The notes under the pieces: generated by a model
Told to the model about the DNA's origin: nothing
Seen by the model: only the letters and a program-made list of their open reading frames with translations
Database searches by the model: none
Program-made: the position numbers and the translations under genes
Origin: Diphasiastrum complanatum
Taxonomy: Eukaryota; Streptophyta; Lycopodiopsida; Lycopodiales; Lycopodiaceae
Direction of reading: 5' to 3'
NCBI GenBank assembly: GCA_029204225.1
Contig: CM055096.1
Span: 74,351,148-74,415,147 of the forward strand
DNA: 64,000 nt
Shown: positions 33,877-45,900 of the stretch, one piece after another
How positions within the stretch are numbered: the stretch's first letter is position 1
Layout: each line of letters opens with the position of its first letter

Positions 33877-36055
33877 TCAAGATGAATGAATCAGATAAAG
33901 CACAAAAAAACAATACAGTAGTGATACATAAATTGTACTCTGAGTACAATGTCTTGAAGAGTAGCCTTGAAGAACCAGTGGATCGATAGCATTTCCATCA
34001 TAGCATAAAATATGATCTAGACTTTCTTGAATATATCTCATAACTCTTTTTAATGCTTTCCAATGTAAGATCCTAGGATTAGACATGTATTGAGTTAGCG
34101 TGCTGACAATGTATGCTAAATCCAGTCTGGTGCAAAGCATGGCATACATCAAAGTTGTCTTGACATCCATTTGATGCATTTCGAGGTCTTCCATTGCTAC
34201 TAACGCAATCAGAGTCCTGATTGACTGCATTTTGACAACAGGACTGAAAATTTCTTGATAATTCACTCTTTGGACTTGAGTGAATCTTTTTGCCACTAGC
34301 CGTGCTTTCCATTTTTGTGATGGAACCATCAGAGTTGATCTTCTTCTTGAAGATCTACTTGGTATCAATAACTCTCTTGTGAGTGGGGAAGTCGACCATG
34401 TCCAGGTCAAGTTCGTCTAAAGTGAGTTGTACTCGCTTTCCATATCTTCTTGCCACTTCATAGCATCCTTAGAGTTGATTGCTTCAGTTAGGGTCTTTGG
34501 ATCTTCAGATGAAGTCCAAAAAGATTGAGGTGCATACTTTCTCAAGAATTGTTTGAGTCCTTGAGGATCTTCGAACAACTGGTTGACCAGATTGCGATGG
34601 TGCTTCTTTTTGTATTTGTCCAAATCTGTTCGAGTCCTTGAAGTGCATACCTCTCAGGAACTATTCGAGTCCCTGAGAATCTTTGAACAACTAGTTGACC
34701 AAATTGTGATGGTACTTCGTCTTGAATTTGTCCAAATCTGTTCGAGCTAGCTTGGTCTGGTCTAGTGACAAGTATTGTCGGCTGCTCGGCTTCTATAGCT
34801 GTAACTGCAAATTCTGTACAAGAAACATCACGAGTGAAAGATTCTATGCTATGTAATATAGGATGAAATGACACAGTATCATTTATCAATGGTTGTTTAA
34901 GGTCATAGAAGGCATCTTCCTTGAAGATTATATCCCTAGAAACAAATGCTACATTGGTGGATGGATCATAAACTTTATAAACCTTATGCCTTCAGGATAG
35001 CCAATGAAAATACATTTATTTGAACTCTCGTCTAGTTTCTTCCTAAGCTTACTAGGAACATGAACAAAACATATACAACCAAAGGATTTTAGATGGTTGA
35101 CACTAGGCTTGTGTCCATGCCACACTTGACAAGGAGTCTTGTTGTTGACGACTTCAGTGCTGAATCTGTTCTAAACATAACAGGCTGTGGCAATAGCTTC
35201 TGTCCAGAATTTTGTAGGTAAGTGTGATTGATGTAGCATAGATATGGCTGAATAAAGAAGCGTTCGATTCTTTCTTTCTGCAATTCCGTTCTGCTGGGGT
35301 GTGTAGGAGGTTGCAAATTGTCTTCGAATGTCATGTTCATCTAGATAGTCGGACATCTCATTGGAGATGTATTCACCACCCCCATCAGTTCGAAGTGTTT
35401 TCACCTTATTAGATGTTTGGGTCTCAACCATGGCCTTGAACTTCTTGAAGCATTCAAAAAAGTGCTTCCTTGAGCCCGAACAAGACACGAAGCCGAACAA
35501 CACTCGAAGACTGAAAGGCGACGGATCTTCACGCTCCAACTAGAACCAAGATCAAGCAAGTACTAGGAGGACGTCCACTTCCACGGATGATGCTGAAGGC
35601 AATCTGAGTACCGTTAGAACATGCTTAACCAGTCGTTCTTGTAATCAGAGATTAGATTAAACCCTTTCCCTCTCCATCCATATAAGCAGATCGGAGATGA
35701 GAGAATCGGCTGAACATCAGATTGGTTGAATACCAATGTGAGCTAGGCACAGAACCGCCAGCCAATGTCCAAGAAATAACGTGAGAAATCTGGGAGTCAA
35801 CCAGATTCAGCGTAATCGATGCTAGGGCCTTCTGACCTTTGACCTTCCAAGGCTTCGCTAACTGATTATCATCATCTGGTTTCGGGTCAGACCTGTCTAC
35901 AACATCCCAAAGATCTCTATCTATCAACATCATCCGGAGATTCAACTTCTAGATGTAGAAGTTAGAGTCGTTGAACTTGTCAACGATCCTAACTTCGTTG
36001 GATGAAGAAGATGAGGAGTTACTGGTAAGAGACATACTGACAATAATTCAAATAG
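33877..36055 (-). pseudogene. Ty1/copia gag-pol relic 2 with internal deletions
   Basis: Read from about 36034: gag M-S-L-T-S-N-S-S, then D-L-W-D-V-V-D and A-L-A-S-I-T-L-N-L, ending near 35650. It then jumps to integrase (35539-35089; L-R-T-D-G-G-G-E-Y, P-Q-Q-N-G-I-A-E-R-K-N-R-T-L). The zinc knuckle and protease are deleted. RT begins at 34470 (D-A-M-K-W-Q-E-D-M). In the frame 34410-33877 the sequence H-Q-M-D-V-K-T-T runs straight into L-M-Y-A-M-L-C-T-R-L-D-L-A-Y, so the RT active-site region is deleted and RNase H fused on. A 113 bp tandem duplication lies at about 34531-34746. Confidence 0.88.
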
Positions 36056-36129
36056 ATAATCTCTCGGTTTATTTAACTGGGCTCTATAACATTGTTGGAG
36101 AATGCGAACGCTGGTAGGATAGAACAAAA

Positions 36130-36250
36130 TGTTCTGATACCAACTAATAGAAATTGAAAACGGGAGGAAGAAGAAATAGTGCAAAACAACTCCCGAATCG
36201 ATGTATATAGGACCGGTTAAAAACAAATGTGTGTTCAGACGCTAGTCCGA
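36130..36250 (-). repeat. Primer-binding site and 5' LTR end of copia relic 2
   Basis: The - strand has TTGGTATCAGAAC at about 36130-36142, a variant of the initiator-Met primer-binding site, just upstream of gag. The LTR would lie at higher coordinates. Only its end is placed, and its start was not found. Confidence 0.6.
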
Positions 36251-36812
36251 GCACATCCACCGAAGAGTGTTGGAGCTACCGTTAAGTCTGTTTAAAATGA
36301 GAAGGTTCAATACAGAATAATGGTGCAGAACGAGATTGGGCTTGTTGGAAAAAGGGAGAGCAACTACATTCAAACCGTCAAAAACAATTTCAGCCATCAC
36401 TTGGCGATGTTTGTCAGCTGACCCAAGGAGAAAACCTACGCTATTACTTCTACACCCCAGAGTTCTACCATTAGCTACGCCCTGGTGATACCCTCCTTAG
36501 AGTGCAACCTGGAGGTAAGAACAATCTAGAGGACATATATGAGAACTTAGGCCTAGGGAAACTAGCAAAATGCTAGCAACCCCTCCTTGCAACCATACCT
36601 CTGAGAGCCTGGAAAACTCTCGTTGGCTGGGGAGTATGGGATAACAAAGAAGGCCCCCAAAATTGGAGGTGGCAATGCCTCTGTTATCCACATAGGGCCT
36701 AACCACCATCAGAAGTGGCGCCCCTTGACCCTTTTAGAACTTTTTGGCTGGACCAATCCCCCGCCGAAAAAGAACACTGACATTTATCGAGATAGATTTT
36801 TGCAAAATGATG
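36251..36812. other. No gene recognised
   Basis: Possible remainder of the copia LTR and flank. No coding family seen. Confidence 0.35.
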
Positions 36813-36820
36813 GTTAGAAC

Positions 36821-37706
36821 CATAGTTGCAGCGCGATTCCCGAATCGCGATTCAGAATCGCGATTCCGATTCGCGATTCAGGAATTTCCCAAAATCGTGT
36901 AGAATCGATTTTTTTTTTTTTTTGAAATTCTTTTAGGCAATATGGGTATCAGATGAAAGCTCTGATCGAGGGGATTATGATTGTGTAGTTTGCCTACTGT
37001 TTCGGGTGCGAAACACCAAAAAGTGTGTTTTCACTCGGGGAGTTGGACGGCCAAATCATGAAGAGGCCTTACCGTCGGGGCCGGGGTCTACCGGCAGCCC
37101 CCGGACCCCGCCGTTGGGGGGCGTTGCCCCCCAAACCCCCCACCAGGGGGCTACCGCCCCCCGACCCCCCCGTTTCTCGGGGGGCTACCGCCCCCCGAAC
37201 CCCCCGTTTCCCGGGGGGCTACTGTCCCCCGAACCCCCTAGAGCTTCTTGCTATATGAACATTGTAGATAAAAATGCCACCGCCCCCCTGTAGATAAAAA
37301 TGGAGTCCAAATGCGCGCCGAGAAGGGCCCAATATTTATGCCCCCAACTGTATGTACATTGCACTCACATCTCCAGTGAACCAATTGCAAAAGTGATCAT
37401 CATCCATACAGTTGATAGTCCAAACTGTAGCATTAACATTTACTGAAAACCAGAGCAAATGACAACCGGATAGCTACTGAAAATAAGATCTGTTTGTGCC
37501 TCATCTACTGCACTTATGAGAGGCAAAACGCTGGTTTGACCATTGATCCCCTAGAAAAATTTCAGCAATAAGCTATTTTTCCAAAAAAAAAAAAAAAAAA
37601 AAAAAATTGTTTTTTTTTTTTTGCGATTCTGGGTCGCGAATCGCGATTCGCAGAATCGTGACCCGCGAATCGCAGACCCAGCGAATCGAGATTCGCTGCA
37701 ACTATG
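36821..37706. mobile_element. Non-autonomous hAT-like element, 886 bp, GAATCGCGATTC subterminal repeats
   Basis: Termini CATAGTTGCAGCG and, reverse complemented at the right, CATAGTTGCAGCG are perfect 13 bp inverted repeats. The direct repeat gttagaac flanks both sides (36813-36820 and 37707-37714), the 8 bp duplication typical of hAT elements. Subterminal zones at 36830-36905 and 37620-37690 hold many copies of AATCGCGATT-type palindromes. The interior has the GC-rich block shared with the 5553-6338 element and a poly-A/T stretch. No open frame for a transposase exists. The 9 bp reading of the duplication (ggttagaac) is possible, but the symmetric ends favour 8 bp. Confidence 0.85.
37055..37245. 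repeat. GC-rich core with tandem G/C-run palindromes
   Basis: Same core as 5830-5950, extended by about three tandem units of GGGGGGCTACCGCCCCCCGA type. Each unit is a short palindrome of G and C runs. Confidence 0.85.
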
Positions 37707-37714
37707 GTTAGAAC

Positions 37715-39495
37715 TTGTGGTATGTTATGCCCATCATGAGACTGGGGAAACAAATGACAACATGACTTACTCAATTGAGGAAACATTTTCATGACTGTAC
37801 TTCCACTTACATTCAAAAAGGATGATGAAGGATGGACCTTTTTTAGCCAATTTAGACATCTTTCATAGTTCAATTCCTGTTTTTAATTGTTCAGGGCTCA
37901 TTTTACCAAATTTATTCAAGTCTAGCCTTAATTTGGATCTCCTTAGTATCTTCTGCTTAGCTCATTATCGTAGGGGCTTCAAATAATCTTTGCATGTTTT
38001 AGACTTCCAATCCAAATAGGCCTCTTTCTAATCAGCTCGGTATAGGAGGTTTGAACCTGTTGCTGTCAGGTTATTTCCTATTCAGGACATATAGATTAAC
38101 ATATTTGGATCTTTTCTGTGTATGCAGGAGCATGTTAACAAGACTACAAAGGGGATCTAGATCAAGAAAAACTAATAAAACCTAACCAGCCTGGCAGATA
38201 TTGAGGTTTTCACGCTTTGGGCCATGGATAGGAATTATTCTCCTTTCTCAGGTTCACATCACTAACCCAGGTTGTAAAATCTGGTGCTCATGTTGCCTAA
38301 TATAGATACACATTAAAATCACTAGTTCAAATGCACATTTCCAGAGAGCAGGTAAACAAGCAAAAATGCTTTCATTCTCTAGCACAACAGAAGGCATAAA
38401 CACCGAGGATCGTCAAGTCGACTCTTAGCTAATGTGCTAAACTGTATCATCTCCCACTCGGATCAATGATGTGGTCTACCACCCTCTAAATAGTGTGAGT
38501 TTGCAGCAAGAGCCTCTTCTAAAGCAGATGAAGGGGGTTATCAACTCACTCTATTCAGTTATAGAGGAAAAGCTACTTCAACGGTGCCAGCAGTTCTAAG
38601 GTACATACTACAAAGAGATGACAAGCCCAAAAGCTGCAAGGCTTATAGGTTTCTTCATTTCTGCAAGTAGAACCGGAGGCACAGATAATTATACCAAGAA
38701 CGAACATACATAGAAACTTCTGATTAGAATCAGTTTATACAAAATGAAGACAGGCTATGCTATCTAATCATAATGCTTTCCACAAAAAAGCTATGCAACA
38801 CAAAGGCCATAGATGTCCTCCAGTGGAGATTCGAGTATGGGCTTCAAGTAAGACCACCACCAGTGCAACATCATACCACTTAGCTACAAACTGAGTTACA
38901 TTCATTCTTCCAGCAATCAAAAACTTCCCCTACTAACATAAGGCAACTAGATGTCCATAGCCTCGTACCCTGGCAGAAGCAAGAAATATTTGATTGAAGC
39001 TGACAATGTATTGAAAAGTGAGAACATTTGCAGTTTAGCTGTAGCATGAACTAAGTTATCTCTATTTTCTCACCAGTAATTTAGAAAATGCATATCCTCT
39101 GAAGAAATCATTTTGATCTGTACAAAGCAGGAGGCAGAGGATGTGGCCAGCAGCTTGGTAAGACTTTGGAGTCTACCTGAGACAACTAATTTCTAATTGA
39201 CAAATAAGACAAAATTCTCCATTTCAACATGAACCACAGTATTAAGCGGTTCAGAGGTTGCACCTATGCGACAGATTACCCCTTCTACTAGATGTATAGC
39301 CTAAAATATAGCTACTTGACAGAGGCCATCAGCAAGTATGTTGATGTCAATTGATAACATCTCATAACTCTGTAAGGAGTGACCACTGGGTTATGTTAAC
39401 CATGAGAATTTAAAAACCTGCTTCCCCTTATTTTACAAAAAAGTCTGGAGAAACTTCCGGCGGACAGATGTCAAGAGCTAATCAGAACCATCTCA
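37715..39495 (-). other. 3' flank of GCP5 gene, no other gene
   Basis: Between the element and the GCP5 stop codon. The part nearest 39495 is presumably the GCP5 3' UTR. Nothing else was recognised. Confidence 0.4.
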
Positions 39496-42400
39496 TCAAC
39501 TCCTGTTTGCCTTTAGCTGCTGAACAGTTTCTGGAATAGGCGTCAGAAGGTGGCCATTTTCTGACATGTAGTAGTAGTTGTAATTAATCCTAGTGATTAA
39601 ATCAGTCAAATGTGGGAAATGTCCTACATTTAATTTGAATGAAAGCACCTGCAAAAAAGCACAAAATGATTTAGCAAGGTGTAACACATGAGACCAAGCA
39701 GACATGAGTACTGCTTGTAAAAACGAGCATCATTTGTGTATTTTATAGTTGACCATCACAGTAATATGAGGTAACAATTTAGTTTGCAAAAATTTTGAAG
39801 GCAGATAACTACCTTTTATAAACTCCAATGCAGGGACTACATTACTACAAAGTTATTAAGACACATACATTGCCAAAAAATGCTCAGAGGTAGACTGTTG
39901 CTTACACGCAAAAGAAAAACCATGCATTCATCAAATTGTCGCTCCACCTTTCCAACTTCCAATTGACACCTTGCAACCATACCAAGGGCAGAACCTCCTC
40001 CACCACACAGAGTTCGCTGGATAGAATAGTAATCCAAAGCAAGCCCCAAAACTGTCTTAACACGGCTTGCAATAAGGGTCCACTGCCATGTATACAACAT
40101 GGCAATAAGTTAATCATCAACAATATTGTCAGAAAATTTCTTAACAGAAAGATTAATATACTATGTAGGACGCACTAATTGTTTAAGTATTAACATCTAG
40201 TGAGAGTTGAAATTCTTGTGATGATTGCCTTTAAACACCAATAGGCTCAACAACACACCAGCTTATCAGGAGCAACAAAACATTGCCGTTGGATCGATGT
40301 CAGATACATATCGTGGCATGTAATCACTTCATCCAAGGAGCTTGCTAATGCCATGCCCTCACAAAGCTCAACCCATGCACTGTATAATACCTGGTTGCAG
40401 GAAAACATTGATCAAAGTGGATTCAAAATGCCAGACCCTAGTGCCACTGCTTCACCCACTAGATGATGATGAAGGATCCAATAGGATAAACATGAATGCT
40501 TCATCTTCAACTCAGAAAAAATCGCCAAACTTTTGTCATCTTCCTTACCCGATCCATAACATACTGATGAAGTGTATTCACAAAATGCATTAACTTTTGC
40601 TGCAAAAGAAGCTGTTGTTTGTGATTTGCTGTATCGCCGCCTCCGTTCTGGAAAATTACATACAATGGGAAAGCAAAATTTGCATACTTTTAAAAAATTA
40701 GTAGGAAAAGGAATAAACTGCAAGCATCACAAAAGCAGACTATTCCTTTTCATCACATTAGATCGTCAATAGATAACATGACTCATAGGAGACGGGGATT
40801 TTATTCTCAAGAAATATAACATCATAAGTATGTAAAGTCTCCCCTGTTCACAAGCTTGGGATCTAGTTGTAATTAGAACAATAACTTACAATCAGCCAAC
40901 AACAACCATATACGAATATAGTGTAAATCAAAGACAGGACTACCTTCCAGGTCCACCGGCAAGCTTTGTCAAGAGCATGTTTGGCACGCTTAACTTTCAA
41001 CAGGAAGAGCATCACCTGGAAACACATCAAGGATATGCACAACGTAGTTGGTGCACAGAAGTGCTGGGGAGTGCTGTGAATAAATAACCAATCCTTATCA
41101 ATTCATTCGAATGTATAATACCTGATTGTACTTCTTCATTGCGCTATCATCTATGATCAGTTCCAATGGCCAAGCCACCTAGTCGAATCAATCATGTGAC
41201 ACTCAACAAAGAGAGCAATCAATATGTAAATCAAAGGCTTCAAACTATAAGCTGAAAAGAATGATTTCTCAGCATACCTTGTATGAAAACTGTAGACTGT
41301 CTAGCGTGTCAATGTCAAAGGTCAGGTTGCGTCCCAAAGCATGCAAAGGAACAGAGACAACTGCTTCTCCAGTTGCATTCACCTGAGGCACCACCTTTAC
41401 AAAGAGGGAATCTAATGCAGTTTGCAAAGAAGCATCCGTTGAACTGCGAACTGATTCCTGAAGAGGCCATAACATTATGACTCATTCTTGAGTAGTTGCA
41501 AAAATGCTTTTATTCATATGCAGAAGTTCAGAACCATAGTTGCCCATACCGAAATGAAATGCATTTCAGAATGTTCTGAATGCGTTCTGGTTTGGGGACG
41601 TGACCTAAAAAATATTCAAAACGCATATACAGTACATATAAATGTACATGTAGTCAGCATGCAGATGACCTTCTATGAACTAAAACTGTCAGAATGCTTT
41701 GTGGAAACTGTTGTAGCACCATTGGATTTACCAGGTTGTGTCTTGCATCAGCAACTTTTGTCCCTAGTTGTGCATTAAGATGTCTGAAACTTAAATTATG
41801 TTATCACGGCCTCCTCCAAGTACTTCAAAAAAATGTGAGCAGAAAGAGGGTAGATTCAGCCTCTTCAAAGACTCATAATGACTAAAAAGACTAGCTTCTT
41901 GAATGATGTGCTAGTCAAAGCAAACTATCATCAAAGCACATTATAAAGCAGTATTGAACTGATCAAAGCCTTTAAGTACATCCAAGAAAAACGAAATACT
42001 GAATGAAATAGGAACAGCCTACTTTATAAATTGAAACTTCAAAATTTCTTGGGGAAAGGGATGTTGATTTCAAAGGGGAAAAAAAAAACGAAAAAAAACA
42101 AATAAATTTACGTTCCGTACATACGACATGGCACCGGTTCCAATCTGAACGTAAAGAATGAATATCTCTCAGTACAACAGAACATTGTTTCAAAGTAGTT
42201 ACAGATTTTTCTTATGAAAGAAGTGCCTGAAAATTCATTGCACTTGAAACTACACTGCATGTCAATTGTAACTACAGAGCTGTCTTGGAAGATTCAATGG
42301 ACCTGCAAGAGCGTGTTCAGTTCATAAAAGTCATCCCAAGGTTCTCCTCGATCAAGCTTGTTGAACAACACTGCAGTAAACTGTTGCAACAAATCCCCTG

Positions 42401-42901
42401 TGAAAGAGTTGACAAATTGAGCTGTTTAATTGGATCACCCCAAACTCAAGTGCACAGCCTGCATATTTTTCATCCCTTCAGTAAGCCTATATACCTTTTC
42501 ATCCCTATATTCATTGCGAATGGCAAAGCAAAACCTTACCAGAACCAACAAGATAAATTGCACGGAGTAACGCTAGCTCTTCCATAAGACGCCACTCTCC
42601 CATCAATTTCTCTAGCAATTGCCTACCCACAGTAATCACCTAATACAGTTCAATAAAGCCGCGTCAAAGGACCAACCAACTGAGAACGGTTGTCAATATT
42701 CACAAATATACAATTGAATTTCCGCACTTTAAAATGTGACTTACTTGCCTGTTTTTGGATAAAAGATAGGAGACACTCCTGCACCATAACTGCAGGTGAA
42801 AGAGTCATTTTGGCATTGAACTCCTGCAGCCAGTTGAGTATCTGCTTCACTACTTTATCTTTAGCCTGGGGTTGCAGCATATCAGAGATTCTAAATCCTT
42901 C
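39496..42901 (-). CDS. GCP5: GCP5 exons 7-16 (C-terminal GCP domain)
   Basis: Ten short exons (57-180 nt, mostly phase 0) encode the gamma-tubulin-binding C-terminal domain. They run from E-G-F-R-I-S-D-M-L through C-L-L-S-F-I-Q-K-Q, V-I-T-V-G-R-Q-L-L, G-D-L-L-Q-Q-F, A-W-P-L-E-L-I-I-D, Y-S-A-W-V-E-L-C-E-G and L-G-L-A-L-D-Y-Y-S-I-Q to I-N-Y-N-Y-Y-Y-M-S-E. The stop is at 39498-39496. Introns are small (about 100-850 bp). Confidence 0.92.
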
Positions 42902-45900
42902 CTGGAATACCAAACAAAAAGAATTTCAAACCTAAGTAGACAGTATTTAGCATACATTAAAAAAACCATATTGGCATTGGACTTCAAAATGAGTGGTCGC
43001 GATCAATAGAAAGAAAGAATTTCTAACTCATCGCAGAGCCACCTGAAAAATAGGTAGCAGCGTAGGATATGGAAGTAGCTTCTGCACTGCTCTTATGTCT
43101 AACTTCATAAATGATGTTACTAAACTTCCACACCCATCACCATGGCTGTAATCTGTGCAAGTTCTAGACAATTTTGAATCTCCATCATTGTTGCAACCAA
43201 CAATATTTGTGTTTGGGCTTTTATCAGTATCAGAATTTGACTTTAACTTCTCCTCATTAGAGAGGCTCTCTGTATCTTCACAATTTTTTCTGAATATAGC
43301 TTCCCTCATCTCCACATCCTCCAGTGGAGGTAACCCGTTGTATCCTTCCAGACTCAGCTGCATATGTAGCACATCTCCAAACCTTTTATTGCTTACTGTG
43401 GAAGCATCTGGATATCTCAACTTCCTTCCATACCTTGCAGAACTCAACTTCAACTTCATCAGTTCCATGTTCCAAGAGTTCACATGATGAAGATCTGATG
43501 TATCAACACCTGTCGCATCGTGTGAATGTTCTCTACTCATAGTGACCGCTGGCTGTGTCCTAAAAAGAATACCATTAGGTGGGCAACCTAATGACCCAAG
43601 AACTTCTTTGGTATTTTCATCCTCCTGGTCTTTCTGAAAACTAGAATCTGCACCTTTTTTCTGTGTCTTTAACTCAATTGAATCAGCTACTTCTGATTTG
43701 ATGGACCTTTCAACTAGAAGATTTTGCAAAGAAAGACAAAATTGTTCAAAGAGTGAATGTCCTTGCCCTTGTTGATGGCATATTCTGTTTGTCACCACAT
43801 TTTCAGATGCCATTGAGTAGCAGTTAGCAGCCTGTGTACTGTTACGATGCAAACTGAGCTTGGTTTCATCTTCTGCCAGCTTCTTATCAATATTAAGAGA
43901 ATGAAAATATGACGCAATAGGAAGTACTGGAAATGACACGGCAGTAGCAGAAGAATCCCCAAATATCTTGCTACCACAACTCATAACATCGAAATGTTCC
44001 TGCTTTACAAACCGTAATAGCTGCAGAGATTTTCCAGCTGAGACTATCGACTTCGCAAGGGGCTGGAGAAATACTGGACAGATAAGCCCTTGATGATCCT
44101 CACTGCATGGCAGAGATGTTAACTGATCTGCTGTTTTGACATGCAATTTCGGTTCAGATGACTTGATATGCCCTTTCTGACTATCATCTTCAGAAAAAGA
44201 GCACGAATTAAGTTTATTCTCATGACTGGGTGAACCCTGATCTCCTTCAATCTTACTTCCTTTGTACAGTGGCACGCCAACACCTACAGATGAATGCTGC
44301 CGCAAACAGTAACCACTCCTCCAGAATTTCGGATCATCCAATCGAACAGAACCATTGGAATAAAAGAAAATCTGTCACTATGCAAACCAAATTAGCAGAT
44401 ATAGTTACCTGAAATGGAAGCCTCGCACCATGAAATGCAAAAACCACATTCTCTGTACGCATTTCAGAAGTTATATATCATAAATTAAAGGTAAGTTATG
44501 GCAACATAAAACAATCAGGACAAACTAAATAACTGGCATATGCTTGGACTCTTGGACTGATTCAATTTACATGGATTATGATTGTCTACTAGATATATAA
44601 TCGTGCAGGATTGCACTTCCCTCATAATGCAGCTAGTTAAGCTAATAGAAATCCAAATCAGGCTTATTTCATGCTGACAACATAACATGATGAATTATCT
44701 TAAGTACAGGTGCCTATTAAAATCAACAAGTTGACATTATGCAGATTCCAGCACGTGAATTGGAAATTGTGTCTGGTACATCCTGATTACTCCAGGATAG
44801 CAGTGAATCAGATGAAGAGGAACCAAAAAAAATGACAAAATAGTCCAGATGTTACTTTTCCATAGATCAAAGTAAGCTTTCCCATAGATTATATCAAAAA
44901 AATTTCAGTCATCTTATGGAACTTAAAACCCAGTAGAAACCATGTGTAGACTTTTATGCTGATACACATGAAAGTTACAGCTGCATCAAATGTCTGAACT
45001 CTGGGCACCTCCAGCTTCACCACTACTCTGGTTATAAGCATTTTCAGCCATACAATATCTTGTGTAACTATCTTTAGTCACTGTGAAGTTGCTAATAAGT
45101 TTTTCTGACCTTCACAAAACTGCTCCTTGACCAGATTGATAAATTGAAGGAGATAACTCATCAGAATCTTATGGAGGTATATCTTTGACCAGAAGGATAT
45201 TTTGGTCCATTAAGTTAAAAGTTCAATAATAGAGGTTCTTGTATAAACTTTTCCATCCGATTAACATATCGGTCGGTCCCTTGTCTTTCTATCTCTACTC
45301 TAGTTAGCAGCAGGATTTTATGTCTTGTATAGAACAAGTCTAAAGCTAGGATGGGAGTTTACTTTGTCTACCTCAGGTAGCCGGGGAGACACATGTTCCA
45401 GTTGTCTACAAGAAAAAGCTTCCAATTCAAATCTTAGTCTAGATCTTAGAAGCCCGTTTGGAGCAAAATGGGTCGGAACGTTCCGGAACGTACTGGCTCG
45501 GAACGAGTTAGTGCAAGTTAAAAAAAAAAATGATGAACGACCCTGCTGGCCCGCGCATTCTGCATTTCACAGATGATACGACCCTGCTGGCCCACAAGCT
45601 TAATTAACGGCTGATCGTTAACAGGCAACTAAGGAGTGTTCATAATTAACCACCAACTAATCGTTTTGCAGTTGACAGCAAGCTCGTGAGTGTGTGCTCA
45701 TAATTAACGGGCAACTAATTTCACAACAGCTGATCGTTTTGTCGCTGTATTGCTGCCGATGGATACATTTCTCAAAGCTGGGTCAGAACCGTTATATGCT
45801 ATTGCAGTCTCATCTGTATGCAAGGACGTGCTGATATTTTAGGAAGTTTATAGATAAAAACATCATACCGGATAGCATCTTTCAGGCACATCCATAACTC

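Noticed and set aside
42741-42748. Use of the canonical GT (GTAAGT) four bases after CAG as exon 7 donor
   Set aside because: It leaves one extra base and puts a TAG stop early in exon 8; the GC donor keeps phase and alignment.
44409-44455. Exon-like piece with AG and GT borders in GCP5 intron 5
   Set aside because: The exon at 44371 already provides the conserved F-F-Y segment in phase with exon 5; including this piece breaks the family alignment.
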